The notes under the pieces: model-generated | Seen by the model: only the letters and a program-made list of their open reading frames with translations | Database searches by the model: none | Told to the model about the DNA's origin: nothing | NCBI GenBank assembly: GCA_021296255.1 | Contig: JAGWAU010000005.1 | Location: 158,192-222,191, forward strand | Source: Alphaproteobacteria bacterium | Lineage (GTDB): Bacteria > Pseudomonadota > Alphaproteobacteria > UBA2966 | Direction of reading: 5' to 3' | Length of the DNA: 64,000 nt | Shown here: positions 9,193 to 17,200 of the stretch, in pieces | How the letters are laid out: each line of letters begins with the position of its first letter | Position numbering within the stretch: position 1 is the first letter of the stretch | Program-made: the position numbers and the translations under genes

Positions 9193-10554
9193 ATGAAGTA
9201 TGCTGACGACGAGCCCATCGGTGCACCCGAGTTCGAGGGACTGGTGCACTCGGTGGGGCCGTTCGCCTCGCCCCCCCGGGTGGCGGTGGCAACCTCCGGC
9301 GGCGTGGACAGCATCGCGCTATGCCTCCTGACTCATCGTTGGGCCTCGGCCCGCGGCGGCACATGCCGCGCCCTGGTTGTCGACCACGGCCTCCGTCCGG
9401 CGTCGGCCGGGGAATGCCATCGCGTCGTCGCGTGGTTGGCTCGCGGTGGGATCGAAGCGCACATCCTGGAATGGGCGGGGTGCAAGCCCATTCATGGAAT
9501 TCAGGAAGCGGCCCGCGAGGCACGCTATGAGCTCCTGTCGTCATGGTGCCGGGACCACGGGCTGCGCGATCTTCTGCTCGCCCACCATCGCGATGACCAG
9601 GCGGAAACGTTCCTCTTGAGACTTGGGTGCAAGAGCGGCTTGGACGGTCTCGCGGCCATGGCGGCGGTGTCGCGTCGAACCGACATTCGTGTGGTTCGCC
9701 CTCTGCTCGACATGCCAAAGGCGCGCCTCGTCGCTACCGTGAACGACCTTGGACATCCTTGGATCGAGGATCCGTCCAACAGGGATTCTAGGTTCGCTCG
9801 GTCGCGGATTCGCGGCCTCCTTCCGGCGTTGAATGCGGCCGGCGTTGCGGCACAGGGTATCGCCGTGTCGGCTCGTCGCCTGGGACGTGCCCGCGCCGCT
9901 CTCGAGCACTATGCATCGGAGCTGGTTCGGGATTGCGTGCAATCTCACGAAGCGGGATTCTGCTGGCTGGACCGGGACGCTCTGTTCGCGGCACCGGATG
10001 AGGTCGGGCTGCGCGTGCTATCGCGGGTCGTATCCGCCGTGGGGGCCCGTTCGGCGCCGCCCAGATATGACCGCTTGGAGCGGGCTTACACGGAAATCGC
10101 GAGCGGAAAGGCATCGAAAGGCCGTACCCTGGCGGGCTGTCGGATCATCGGTCGCACGGGGCGGCTGTTGATCTGCCGCGAGGCCCGTGGGGCGGGACAC
10201 TCCGTGACCCTTCACCCGGGCCAGAGCCGTCGCTGGGACGCGCGCTTTGACGTTCGGGTGGATGGCCACGCGCTTTCCGACCCCGAAAGGACCTGTGAGG
10301 TGCGTCGATTGGGTGTCGAGGGATGGCGAATTGTGATGGAGGATACTGAAACGCGCCTGCGAGCCCGTGATTCGGAGATTCCCGCCGCGGCGCACGCTAC
10401 GTTGCCGGCACTCTGGGATCACGTCGGGCTCGTCGACGTTCCGCACCTCGAATATCGTCGAAAAGGCTCCGGCCTGGCGCTTGACGCCAGATTCACTCCG
10501 GACCGGCCACTGGTATTTCCGCCGTTTTCAGGGAGCGTCCCTCTCTCCGGTTGA
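9193..10554 (+). CDS. tilS: tRNA(Ile)-lysidine synthase TilS
   Basis: 453 residues. TilS converts C34 of the CAU-anticodon tRNA-Ile to lysidine using ATP and lysine. The PP-loop SGGVDSIAL is near residue 35, and the second family motif (LLAHHRDDQAETFLLRLGCKSGL) is near 130-150. WIEDPSNRDSRFARSRIRGLLP is the family substrate-recognition segment. The C-terminal third is less conserved. In many Rhodospirillales-type genomes ftsH follows tilS closely; here about 14 kb of accessory DNA separates them. Confidence 0.95.
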   Translation: MKYADDEPIGAPEFEGLVHSVGPFASPPRVAVATSGGVDSIALCLLTHRWASARGGTCRALVVDHGLRPASAGECHRVVAWLARGGIEAHILEWAGCKPIHGIQEAAREARYELLSSWCRDHGLRDLLLAHHRDDQAETFLLRLGCKSGLDGLAAMAAVSRRTDIRVVRPLLDMPKARLVATVNDLGHPWIEDPSNRDSRFARSRIRGLLPALNAAGVAAQGIAVSARRLGRARAALEHYASELVRDCVQSHEAGFCWLDRDALFAAPDEVGLRVLSRVVSAVGARSAPPRYDRLERAYTEIASGKASKGRTLAGCRIIGRTGRLLICREARGAGHSVTLHPGQSRRWDARFDVRVDGHALSDPERTCEVRRLGVEGWRIVMEDTETRLRARDSEIPAAAHATLPALWDHVGLVDVPHLEYRRKGSGLALDARFTPDRPLVFPPFSGSVPLSG

Positions 10555-10573
10555 CTCTGCCGAAAGGAATTGA

Positions 10574-10602
10574 CGGGTTCATCTCCGCGCGGGCGGGGAA
10601 CA
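10574..10602 (+). repeat. Solitary type I-E-like CRISPR repeat
   Basis: These 29 bases resemble the type I-E consensus (GGTTCATCCCCGCG, then GGGCGGGGAACA), with T for C in CATCTCC. The central stem CTCCGC/GCGGGG still forms, using one G-T pair. No second copy is found one repeat-plus-spacer (about 61 bases) away on either side, and there are no cas genes in the window. It is either a leftover of a lost array or a chance match; the length and pairing favour a relic. Confidence 0.4.
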
Positions 10603-10650
10603 TATATCCCATACCGCCACGCCGGCCGGTCACCGGACATGCTTGTCCCC

Positions 10651-10790
10651 ATGCCCTTCAGGAAAGCCTCCTTGTCGAACGGGCGCGGCTCTCCCGACCG
10701 CTCTCCGGCGATCAGCGCATTTTGCAGCGCTTTGACCTTGGCTCGTGTTCCTCCAAGCAGCGCAGGACATGATCACGGCCGGCATCGAGC
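10651..10790 (-). pseudogene. ParD-type antitoxin relic
   Basis: Read leftwards, a frame gives KVKALQNALIAGERSGEP followed by RPFDKEAFLKGM. This is the characteristic C-terminal part of ParD/CopG-type antitoxins (consensus ALRxALxxGExSGExxPFDxxAF). The upstream helix (LRCLEEHE) is in a different frame, so at least one frameshift separates them. No start codon or ParE toxin gene is found. It is a decayed toxin-antitoxin remnant at the edge of the accessory block. Confidence 0.5.
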
Positions 10791-10983
10791 TGCCGGCGAT
10801 CCTTACTTGCAGGAAACCCCTTCAGCTACTCACCCAAGCAAGTGCCTCGCTTAACCGTTCGGTCATTTATTCTCCAAGGATATAATCGCCACGGACTTGA
10901 AGGTTGTCTGGGAAGTGTCGGCTTGAATGTCCGATCGTGTGACGCAACTTTCCCGGTAACGCTTGAGGCATCGGAGGAGCACT

Positions 10984-11352
10984 ATGATGAGGCTCTTGTT
11001 CATCACGGTCTTGGCCCTGGGCCTCACGGCTCCGACGGTCGGGACTCTGGCCCATCACGGCTGGTCGTGGACGACCGGCGGCAATATCGATCTGACCGGC
11101 ATTATCAAGACCGTCCGCCTGGGCAATCCCCACGGCATTCTGAAGATCGACGTGGAAGGCGACGAATGGACGGCCGAGGTCGGTCAGCCCTGGCGCAACG
11201 AACGCGCCGGCCTCAAGGACGGCGATCTGGCCGAAGGGGTCGAAATCCGGTTGATCGGTGAACCGGCCGACGATGTGTCGGAAAAACGGATTAAGGTGGA
11301 ACGGCTATTCCTGGGCAAACGCGAGTACATCCTTTACCCCGGGCGCGACTGA
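10984..11352 (+). CDS. Secreted DUF6152-type protein
   Basis: 122 residues from ATGATG at 10984, preceded by GGAGG; an in-frame start 21 bases upstream lacks a site. A signal peptide is clear (LLFITVLALGLTAPTVG, cleavage before the LAHHGW segment). The mature protein opens with AHHGWSWTTGG and continues with GIIKTVRLGNPHGILKI and WTAEVGQPWRNERAGL. This is the pattern of DUF6152 proteins (AHH start, NPH motif, P-W-R segment). The two His clusters suggest metal binding, but no function is established for the family. The next gene, a membrane protein, starts 4 bases after its stop, so they form a two-gene unit. Confidence 0.7.
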   Translation: MMRLLFITVLALGLTAPTVGTLAHHGWSWTTGGNIDLTGIIKTVRLGNPHGILKIDVEGDEWTAEVGQPWRNERAGLKDGDLAEGVEIRLIGEPADDVSEKRIKVERLFLGKREYILYPGRD

Positions 11353-11356
11353 GACC

Positions 11357-11827
11357 TTGGAGGCCCTGTTCGCGGCGCTCGAGGGGACGGCCTTGGCGCA
11401 GGCTCTGCGGGGTTCCCGCTGGGTCTATGCCGCAGTCAACACCGCGCACATCTTCGCAATCGCCCTGCTGATCGGGTCCGTCGTCCCGCTCAATCTGCGG
11501 CTTCTTGGTGTGTGGCGTGGTATCTCTCGTGAAGCGGTGGTGCGGGTCCTCGCGCCTGTTGCGGCAAGCGGGCTGACCCTTGCCCTGCTTACGGGACCGC
11601 TACTGTTCTCGGTCCGGGCGCGGGAATACAGTGGCATCGGATTCCTGCAGCTCAAGCTAACCTTCATCGCTGTCGGGGTCCTGTCTACGCTCGCTCTGTG
11701 CCGGGCCCACGGGTTCCTGCTCAAAGACGCCCCGCGCGCCAGCCTGGCCGGTCATGCCATCCTCTCAATGGTTTGCTGGCTGGGAGCACTCCTCTGTGGG
11801 CGATTGATCGCGTTCGCGGGGGACTGA
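11357..11827 (+). CDS. DUF6644/DUF2214-like integral membrane protein
   Basis: 156 residues from a TTG just after the preceding gene. Four hydrophobic segments can be seen: VNTAHIFAIALLIGSVVPLN, VLAPVAASGLTLALLTGPLL, KLTFIAVGVLSTLALC and AILSMVCWLGALLCGRLIAF. His residues near the ends of the helices (NTAHIF, RAHGF) resemble haem-coordinating small membrane proteins. The family usually sits next to DUF6152 or cytochrome genes. The start is uncertain, as no strong ribosome site is seen and translation may be coupled. The exact function is unknown. Confidence 0.6.
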   Translation: MEALFAALEGTALAQALRGSRWVYAAVNTAHIFAIALLIGSVVPLNLRLLGVWRGISREAVVRVLAPVAASGLTLALLTGPLLFSVRAREYSGIGFLQLKLTFIAVGVLSTLALCRAHGFLLKDAPRASLAGHAILSMVCWLGALLCGRLIAFAGD

Positions 11828-11829
11828 GG

Positions 11830-12012
11830 TCAATATCTTTCGGCCGGCATGAACGTCCCTGTTCCATGCAAGCGAGCAAACGGCGACCAACTTTCAGAGC
11901 GGGTGAGCGTATTCACGATACGGCCCGGGAACACCCAGGGATTGTTCGCCCTGCGTGGTGGTTCCTGAAGAATTTGGACTGCCATGGGCGGCAACTGGAA
12001 CCTTATCGGCAC
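11830..12012 (-). pseudogene. Tyrosine recombinase (phage integrase) fragment
   Basis: A 60-codon frame reads LPPMAVQILQEPPRRANN then PWVFPGR. This matches the catalytic-domain segment of tyrosine recombinases that lies before the HxLR box (pattern L..A..VL..LPR..GNPWVFPG). Sequence after VFPGR degenerates, and neither the HDLRH box nor the Tyr motif can be found. It overlaps the end of the peroxidase gene by 10 bases. I read it as the remnant of an integrase that once belonged to this accessory block. Confidence 0.5.
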
Positions 12013-13196
12013 AAGGCGTTTCCGGTTTTCTCTACGTATTCGTGAAGCGGTGTTTTTTCCGTCAGCGTTTTGAGAAAGGCAACGAGGTCGACCTGTTCGC
12101 GCGCGCTCAGGTCCAGACGGCGCAGGATCCGTTCGCCTCCGGCGTGCAGCCGTTCCTCGTCGATCGTCGAATAGTGGCGGGCGACATCGGCGAGCGTCTC
12201 AAGGCTGCCGGCATGCATATAGGGCGCGGTGAGCGCTACGTTGCGCAGGCCCGGCACCCGGAACTCGCCGAAGTTACTTTGGCGCAGACGGACATAGCGG
12301 GTCTTGGCGGCGGTGGAGCGTTGAGCATCGTCGTTGAAGCGGCCCAGCAAGGTGTACGGGCTCCGGCGCAATTTACGGATGCCGCCATGCCGGCCAGGAT
12401 CGACCCGGCCGGGTTTGATGAAATGCGGCACGCCGGCATCGGCGAACTCGCCGTTGGTAAAGGTCGGACCGAAATGGCAGAAGGCGCAGTTGCCCCGGCC
12501 CAAGAACAGGCGTAGGCCGCGCACGGCGGCGGCGGGATAGCGGGCTTGGCCGGCCGCATCGTTGCGTGCCAGGGCGTCGCGGAAATCATCGAACGGCGTG
12601 CGGCCGGTGACCTGGGTTTCCAAGAACGCCGCCAGCGCCTTGCCGAGATCGACGAAAATCCATGCGTCATCTGCGCCGGGCGCTACGCCGAAAGCGCGCC
12701 GGTAGCTGCAGGAAAGCTGCCGGTCGGAGCGGACCAGCCGCGCCGCGCCGCTGGGGCCGACGCCCATTTCACGGCCATCGAGCAGGGGCCGTAGGTTTTG
12801 CGCCCACAGCGTGTCCTGCGCGCCGTCCCAGCCGAACCAGCGGTTGAAGCGCAGGTTGAACAGGCTGGGCGGCCCGCGACTACGCGGCAGGCCGTCGGTC
12901 CAAGCCCGGTCCGGTGGGTGGCAAGTTGCGCAGGAGACCGCGCCAGAGAACGACAGGCGCGGATCGAAGAACAGCGCCCGACCGAAGGCGATGGCGGCTG
13001 GTTTGCCGGAAACCCGGTTGCTCGGATCGGGCCGCGAGGCCGGCGGCCACGGCCCGTGGCGCAGGATCCGACGTTCTTCTTCGGCAGTGAACTCGAGCGC
13101 TGGCGCCGACACCGAGATGCCTGAAAGTACAAAGATTACAATTATAAATCGCGACAGCCGGGAGGCGACGGACGCGCCGGAACGCCGGGGTGTCAC
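12003..13196 (-). CDS. Diheme cytochrome c peroxidase, MauG/MbnH type
   Basis: 397 residues with an N-terminal signal anchor (FIIVIFVLSGISVSAPALE). Two haem motifs are present: CATCH near residue 93 and CAFCH near 235. GKPAAIAFGRALFFDPRLS and ALTAPYMHAGSLETLADVARHY are typical of the bacterial cytochrome c peroxidase/MauG superfamily. Members are periplasmic; they either reduce hydrogen peroxide or, like MauG and MbnH, oxidise a partner protein. The GTG start overlaps the stop of the upstream small-protein gene (GTGA), so the two are coupled, which favours the partner-protein type of role. The third gene upstream is a Tat-exported amidohydrolase. Confidence 0.88.
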   Translation of the reverse strand: MTPRRSGASVASRLSRFIIVIFVLSGISVSAPALEFTAEEERRILRHGPWPPASRPDPSNRVSGKPAAIAFGRALFFDPRLSFSGAVSCATCHPPDRAWTDGLPRSRGPPSLFNLRFNRWFGWDGAQDTLWAQNLRPLLDGREMGVGPSGAARLVRSDRQLSCSYRRAFGVAPGADDAWIFVDLGKALAAFLETQVTGRTPFDDFRDALARNDAAGQARYPAAAVRGLRLFLGRGNCAFCHFGPTFTNGEFADAGVPHFIKPGRVDPGRHGGIRKLRRSPYTLLGRFNDDAQRSTAAKTRYVRLRQSNFGEFRVPGLRNVALTAPYMHAGSLETLADVARHYSTIDEERLHAGGERILRRLDLSAREQVDLVAFLKTLTEKTPLHEYVEKTGNALCR

Positions 13197-13603
13197 TCCA
13201 GCACCGTTTCAGCGGTCAGCTTCTCCCGGCCCGCCGCACCGCGGACATCCAGAATCAGCTGCCAGCGCCCCGGCATGTGGAACATCAGGCCTTCGGCCGT
13301 TCCGGACAAGCCGTTCAGGGTCACCGCGGGTCGGTAGTTCATGCCGTGCCGGTGGTCCGGCATCCAGCCGCGCACCCCGACTCGGCCGACAGGCGGCCCG
13401 CACAGATGGAAACGGATGGAAAAATGCGCGCCGACCGGGATGGCGGCGGGTTTCGATCGCCACCATGCCGTCCATAGCTCGCCGACAATTCTCGCGCCTC
13501 CGGTCCAGCCCTGCGGACGGGCGCAGGCCACCGCCTGGCCAGTCGCGAGGACGAGCGCAAGCGCGGCCGCCAGCGCTGGTCCGCCGAAGCACCACCGGGC
13601 CAT
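13193..13603 (-). CDS. Small secreted YtkA/FixH-like protein with HGM motif
   Basis: 136 residues with a signal peptide (ALAAALALVLATGQAVA). The mature part is a predicted beta-sandwich. It carries WMPDHRHGMNYRP near residues 80-92 and GLMFHMPGRWQLILDV near 105-120. The M-P-x-H-x-H-G-M and F-H-M-x-G-x-W pattern is shared with small periplasmic proteins of the YtkA-like/FixH type, where His and Met suggest copper binding. It overlaps the peroxidase gene by 4 bases, so it is a probable substrate or partner of that enzyme. I infer this from gene pairing; no enzyme activity is claimed. Confidence 0.6.
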   Translation of the reverse strand: MARWCFGGPALAAALALVLATGQAVACARPQGWTGGARIVGELWTAWWRSKPAAIPVGAHFSIRFHLCGPPVGRVGVRGWMPDHRHGMNYRPAVTLNGLSGTAEGLMFHMPGRWQLILDVRGAAGREKLTAETVLE

Positions 13604-13609
13604 CGTGCG

Positions 13610-14473
13610 CTAGCGCAGTTGCGCCAGGTGCGGCCGGATCATCGCCTCGCCGTTGCGCCAGGCGATTTTCTCGGCGAGGTCGGGCGGCAGGTCGGTCAGC
13701 CATTGCCTGGTCCAGTCGGCGTGCTCGACGACATAGTGCCAGCGCTCCGGTGTGAAGGTATCGGTGCCGACCATGACGCGGTCCGGGAAGTCGGCGAACA
13801 GGCTGCGCCAGTCGTCGTCGACCCGGCCGCCATAAGCGTGTTCGCTGCGGAAGGCCAGATCGGTCCACAGGTTCGCGTGCTTTCCGAGCATCGGGCCGAC
13901 GATATCCGGATCGACGAAGCCGGCATGGGCCCACAGCACCCGCGCTTCCGGCCATTGGGCAAAGATCCCGTCGACGGCACCGGCGTCCGAATGGGCGTGC
14001 AAGAGAAGATTGTGCTGCCGCGCCAGTTCGATCATGCGCCGCGGTACGGCCTTATCGGTTTGCGAGGCGAAGAGGTGGAATTCGCCGACCGCGACCCACT
14101 TGAAGCGCTTCAGACGGTCTTCAAGGAAGTCGATCACCGATGAATCGTCGATCCAGCTGTGGATTTCGCCGCGCCGACGATAGGGGCGCAGGCTGGGCAG
14201 GACAAGGTCAGGCGCCGCGGCGTGGAGCGCGCGGGTGCCGGCGTCGCCCGAGCTCGACACCAGCGCCCGCTTCAGCCCCGCCTTCTCCAAAATGGCGACA
14301 GCTTCGCCGGCGGAAAACCGATCGGCGGCGTCGTGGCTGAAATGGATATGAGCGTCGAAGATCGGCATCGGCGCGCCGACAGCGCGGGCCGCCGAGGGCA
14401 GCAGCACCGCGGCGGCCGAGGTTGCGAGAAAGTGACGGCGCGAAATTATCGCCGGGCTCCTTCCTGCTAGCAT
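13610..14473 (-). CDS. Tat-exported amidohydrolase-family protein
   Basis: 287 residues. The N-terminus carries a twin-arginine signal (SRRHFLATSAAAVLLPSAARA). The mature protein starts the amidohydrolase-2 TIM barrel with FDAHIHFSHDA (the HxH metal motif). It continues with GEFHLFA, LLLHAHSDAG, RVLWAHAGF and VMVGTDTFTPERW (the late Asp). So it is a periplasmic metal-dependent hydrolase or lactonase-like protein of unknown substrate. It is the first gene of a three-gene minus-strand unit; the small secreted protein starts 7 bases downstream. All three products are exported, pointing to a periplasmic process. Confidence 0.85.
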   Translation of the reverse strand: MLAGRSPAIISRRHFLATSAAAVLLPSAARAVGAPMPIFDAHIHFSHDAADRFSAGEAVAILEKAGLKRALVSSSGDAGTRALHAAAPDLVLPSLRPYRRRGEIHSWIDDSSVIDFLEDRLKRFKWVAVGEFHLFASQTDKAVPRRMIELARQHNLLLHAHSDAGAVDGIFAQWPEARVLWAHAGFVDPDIVGPMLGKHANLWTDLAFRSEHAYGGRVDDDWRSLFADFPDRVMVGTDTFTPERWHYVVEHADWTRQWLTDLPPDLAEKIAWRNGEAMIRPHLAQLR

Positions 14474-14761
14474 ACCCGAAACCTGTCACTCCCGACGGCT
14501 GCATGGCAAGCCCGCAGGCCACTTTCCCGATTGCGTCCTTCGGGACGACACTTCCCTGTGGCTCAGACCCTCATCGACGACCGTAAGCCGAACCGCCGCA
14601 TAGAGCTCCACCCCGTACATCCCCCGCCCCTCGCCGAAACAGACAAAAGGCCATGGATGGCACAATTTTGCGCCGCCGCGACCGGACCGCCCGGCCGCTA
14701 CCTGTGAAGCGTGATCGGGCCGCCGTTAACAGGTCCGAGCGTCTAGATGAGGGGCCGGCGT
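14474..14761. other. Gene-free stretch upstream of the Tat amidohydrolase operon
   Basis: About 290 bases with no convincing reading frame on either strand. It must contain the promoter of the minus-strand amidohydrolase-peroxidase operon, but I cannot place it. Confidence 0.4.
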
Positions 14762-14836
14762 GACCCCATCGTCTAGTCAGGTCCAGGACACGACCCCTTC
14801 AAGGTCGAGACACGAGCTCGAGTCCCGTTAGGGTCA
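14762..14836 (+). tRNA. tRNA-Glu (UUC)-like gene, somewhat degenerate
   Basis: The 75 bases fold as a cloverleaf. The acceptor is GACCCCA/TAGGGTC with one C-A mismatch, and the D arm is the tRNA-Glu type (GTCTAG ... AGGAC). The anticodon stem CGACC/GGTCG is perfect, with loop CCTTCAA, giving anticodon TTC. The T arm has one A-C mismatch and loop CTCGAGT instead of the canonical TTCGAAT. ACTA follows instead of ACCA. It may be a functional divergent tRNA or a pseudo-tRNA brought in with the accessory block; the two mismatches and the altered T-loop favour the latter. Confidence 0.5.
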
Positions 14837-15076
14837 CTAGACCATTTTCTTATTATATTTCAATGGATTATACCCGTTGACGCCAAACGGCAATCGAACC
14901 GGTGAGTTGACGGGTGTTCTGCCGTCCGCTTGAGCTCCGTTTTCGATCGTACCGGAAGAGGGGGCTGAGCTTCGACTTCTGGTCCTTAGCGGACTATCTT
15001 CCTTCGTCGAAGCCACCCTTTCCCACCACGACTAACGGTACTTAGAAGGTCGGGACTGAAGAATAGGGTATTTCCG
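14837..15076. other. Gene-free stretch after the tRNA-like sequence
   Basis: 240 bases with an AT-rich patch near 14843-14872 and no supported gene. Nothing else recognised. Confidence 0.4.
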
Positions 15077-15478
15077 TCAGAGCGCGGCGAAGCCCGCAGA
15101 GGCGACCTGTTCGTCCAACTGGGACTTTGCGCCGCTGACACCGATTGCACCCACCATCGTGCCGTCTCCTCGGCGTATGGGTAGCGCACCCTGCCAGGGG
15201 ATGAGTCGCCCGTTTTCCCTCATCGAGAGGGCTTGAAAGGTCGGCTGGCTCCAGCGTTCTGCAAGTTCTCCGCTGGGTGTATTCCAGGCCGCGGATGCGG
15301 CCGCCTTGCCCTCCGAAATGGGAACCGAACGCCAGAGCGCTCCGTCCATACGGTGTACGACGATGACATCGCCCCGTGGATCGAGGATCGATATTGCGAC
15401 TTTGATATTCAGTTTGTCGGCCTCGGCTCTGGCCGCCGAAGCCATGCGCACGGCTTCGTCCAGTGTCAACGGCTCCAT
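15077..15478 (-). CDS. GlcG/HbpS-family heme-binding-type protein
   Basis: 133 residues, the full length of the GlcG/HbpS family. It opens with LTLDEAVRMASAARAEADKL. The family core follows: VAISILDPRGDVIVVHRMDGA, KAAASAAWNTPSGEL, and GALPIRRGDGTMVGAIGVSG, ending DEQVASAGFAAL. Family members bind small ligands or haem and often accompany glycolate or alcohol catabolism genes; the specific role is unclear. It stands alone on the minus strand, divergent from the acyl-CoA dehydrogenase operon, and no promoter is evident. Confidence 0.85.
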   Translation of the reverse strand: MEPLTLDEAVRMASAARAEADKLNIKVAISILDPRGDVIVVHRMDGALWRSVPISEGKAAASAAWNTPSGELAERWSQPTFQALSMRENGRLIPWQGALPIRRGDGTMVGAIGVSGAKSQLDEQVASAGFAAL

Positions 15479-16034
15479 GACTCGTGTTCCTCCCGCTTAT
15501 TCTAATGAATGGAATGTTAGCGCACTCATGTTGGCTGCACGCGTTTTGACATGAACGAAGGCCAGGCCGGCAATGGCGGCTGGTGCCTCCTTGCTGGGGC
15601 CATGTTGTTTACAGCCCCGCAAGCCGGTCAAAGCCGCCGCATGAAGCTGTTCGACCCCAGGGGCCCACACGGCGGAGTAAGAACGTACCAGGGGTTCGGC
15701 AGCAGCTTGTTCGCGTGAGCCCACAGGCCCCACCCGCGCGCCGCGCGCAGCTGACCACCGGCAATGCCTGCAAAACATTTGGTTTTATTCTGCGGGTTGG
15801 AAGAGAACGTCATTGGACCTCAATGATCGCCGTCCGCCAGCACCGGAACACACTCCTGGTTGCTGGTGGACGGCTAAACGATGAACACGCCGGGCTGTGC
15901 CGAATGTTCGGAATAGATGGTGGGGAGTGAAGTATCGCTCCGCGCCGCATCTTCACGCAGAGACACCTCGTCCCTCCGCAAGATATCCTGTGCCGATATA
16001 ATCAGTCTGGTGGACGCACGTCAGGGAGCAGGGG
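15479..16034. other. Gene-free stretch between divergent genes
   Basis: 555 bases between the GlcG-type gene and the acyl-CoA dehydrogenase. Several frames of 60-115 codons are open, but none shows a recognisable family, plausible start site or neighbour-like codon use. Promoters for both flanking units must lie here. Confidence 0.4.
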
Positions 16035-17177
16035 GTGGATTTCAGTCTGTCGGAAGAACAGCGCCTGATGCTGGACGCGGTCGACGGCTTCGTTCGGCGG
16101 CATTTGCCGCCCGACGAGGTGCGCCGGCGCGATGTGGCCCACGAGCCGCCCGACGATCTGCTTCCCCGATTGGCCGAGCTCGGCATTCCAGGCTTACCCA
16201 TCCCAGAGCACTTCGGCGGGTTGGGACGGGACTGGGTAACCGTGGCTCTGGTTCAGGAGCGGTTCGCCCGCCACGCTGGGATGATGGCATCGCTGATCAA
16301 CCGTGTGGTGTGCTTCGGCGCTATGTCCATCTTGAAGCACGGAAGCGACGCGCAGAAGGACGCCCTACTGCCGAGAGTGGTCAAGGGGGAATTGTTGTTC
16401 TCGCTGGCTCTGAGCGAGCCCGGCGCGGGTAGCGATGCCGGAGCCTTGGTTACTTCTGCCAATCGTTCCGACGGCGGGTGGTGCATCAACGGACGGAAGA
16501 GCTGGGTCAGCGGCGCCGACACCTCCCACTACTTGGTCGCGGCGTGCCGGACGGAGCGTGGCAGCCGGGGAAGTGCGGGAGTGTCGATGTTCCTAGTGCC
16601 ACGCAACGCTCCAGGCATCAGCATGACGCCGTTGGAGAAGGTGGGGAACAACAGCCTCTCCTGTTGGGACGTCGGATTCGACGACGTGACGGTCGAGGGA
16701 GCCGCCCTTCTGGGAGAAGAAGGTTATGGATTTCCGCAGATGATGACGACGCTGCAGTACAGCCGCACTGGACAAGCCGCGAACGCCGTCGGCCAAGCGC
16801 AGGCGGCCGTCGATCTCGCGCTAGCTCATGCGTTGGAGCGAGAACAGTTTGGCAGGCCCATCGGCAAATTCCAGGTCATCCAACACCGCCTCGCCGATAT
16901 GCAGACCAGGGTCGATCAGGCACGGTGGATGCTTTACCACCTCGCTTGGCGCATCGCCAATGATCTCCCGTGCCGGAAGGAAGCGGCCCAGGCCAAGCTC
17001 GTCGCGAGCGAAGCGTTGCTTGAAGTGGCGCAACATGGAATGCAGATCATGGCCAGCGCGGGCTATTCAAGCGACAGTGACATGCAGCGCATCTGGCGCG
17101 ATTCCCGGCTCTACACGTTCGGTGAGGGGCCGAGCGAAATCCAGCGGGACCTGATCGCTGGCGAGATGGGACTGTAG
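16035..17177 (+). CDS. Acyl-CoA dehydrogenase family protein
   Basis: 380 residues, the normal family length, starting at a GTG after GGAGCAGG. Domain order is normal: the N-terminal helical domain (DFSLSEEQRLMLDAVDGFVRR); the FAD-binding beta domain with LALSEPGAGSDAGAL and WCINGRKSWVSGADTSHY; and the C-terminal helical domain (EREQFGRPIGKFQVIQHRLADM, MQIMASAGYSSDSDMQRIWRD, FGEGPSEIQRDLIA). It is an FAD enzyme that oxidises an acyl-CoA thioester at the alpha-beta bond and passes electrons to ETF. It is the first gene of a four-gene operon with an amidohydrolase, an acyl-CoA ligase and an isochorismatase-type hydrolase. Confidence 0.93.
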   Translation: MDFSLSEEQRLMLDAVDGFVRRHLPPDEVRRRDVAHEPPDDLLPRLAELGIPGLPIPEHFGGLGRDWVTVALVQERFARHAGMMASLINRVVCFGAMSILKHGSDAQKDALLPRVVKGELLFSLALSEPGAGSDAGALVTSANRSDGGWCINGRKSWVSGADTSHYLVAACRTERGSRGSAGVSMFLVPRNAPGISMTPLEKVGNNSLSCWDVGFDDVTVEGAALLGEEGYGFPQMMTTLQYSRTGQAANAVGQAQAAVDLALAHALEREQFGRPIGKFQVIQHRLADMQTRVDQARWMLYHLAWRIANDLPCRKEAAQAKLVASEALLEVAQHGMQIMASAGYSSDSDMQRIWRDSRLYTFGEGPSEIQRDLIAGEMGL

Positions 17178-17200
17178 AGGTAGGGTATGGTGCGATAGCC

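Larger units (their letters stand above)
10555..10983. other. Gene-free stretch with mobile-element debris
   Basis: This segment after tilS holds a lone CRISPR-like repeat and a decayed parD-like reading frame on the minus strand (listed separately). On the plus strand a TATAAT lies at 10881-10886, about 100 bases before the next gene. No intact gene is present. It looks like the left edge of the accessory block. Confidence 0.55.

Noticed and set aside
15628-15813. Minus-strand 61-codon frame with PWYVLTPPCGPLG
   Set aside because: No ribosome site, no recognised family, and atypical codon use. Possibly part of a dispersed repeat, but I could not support that.
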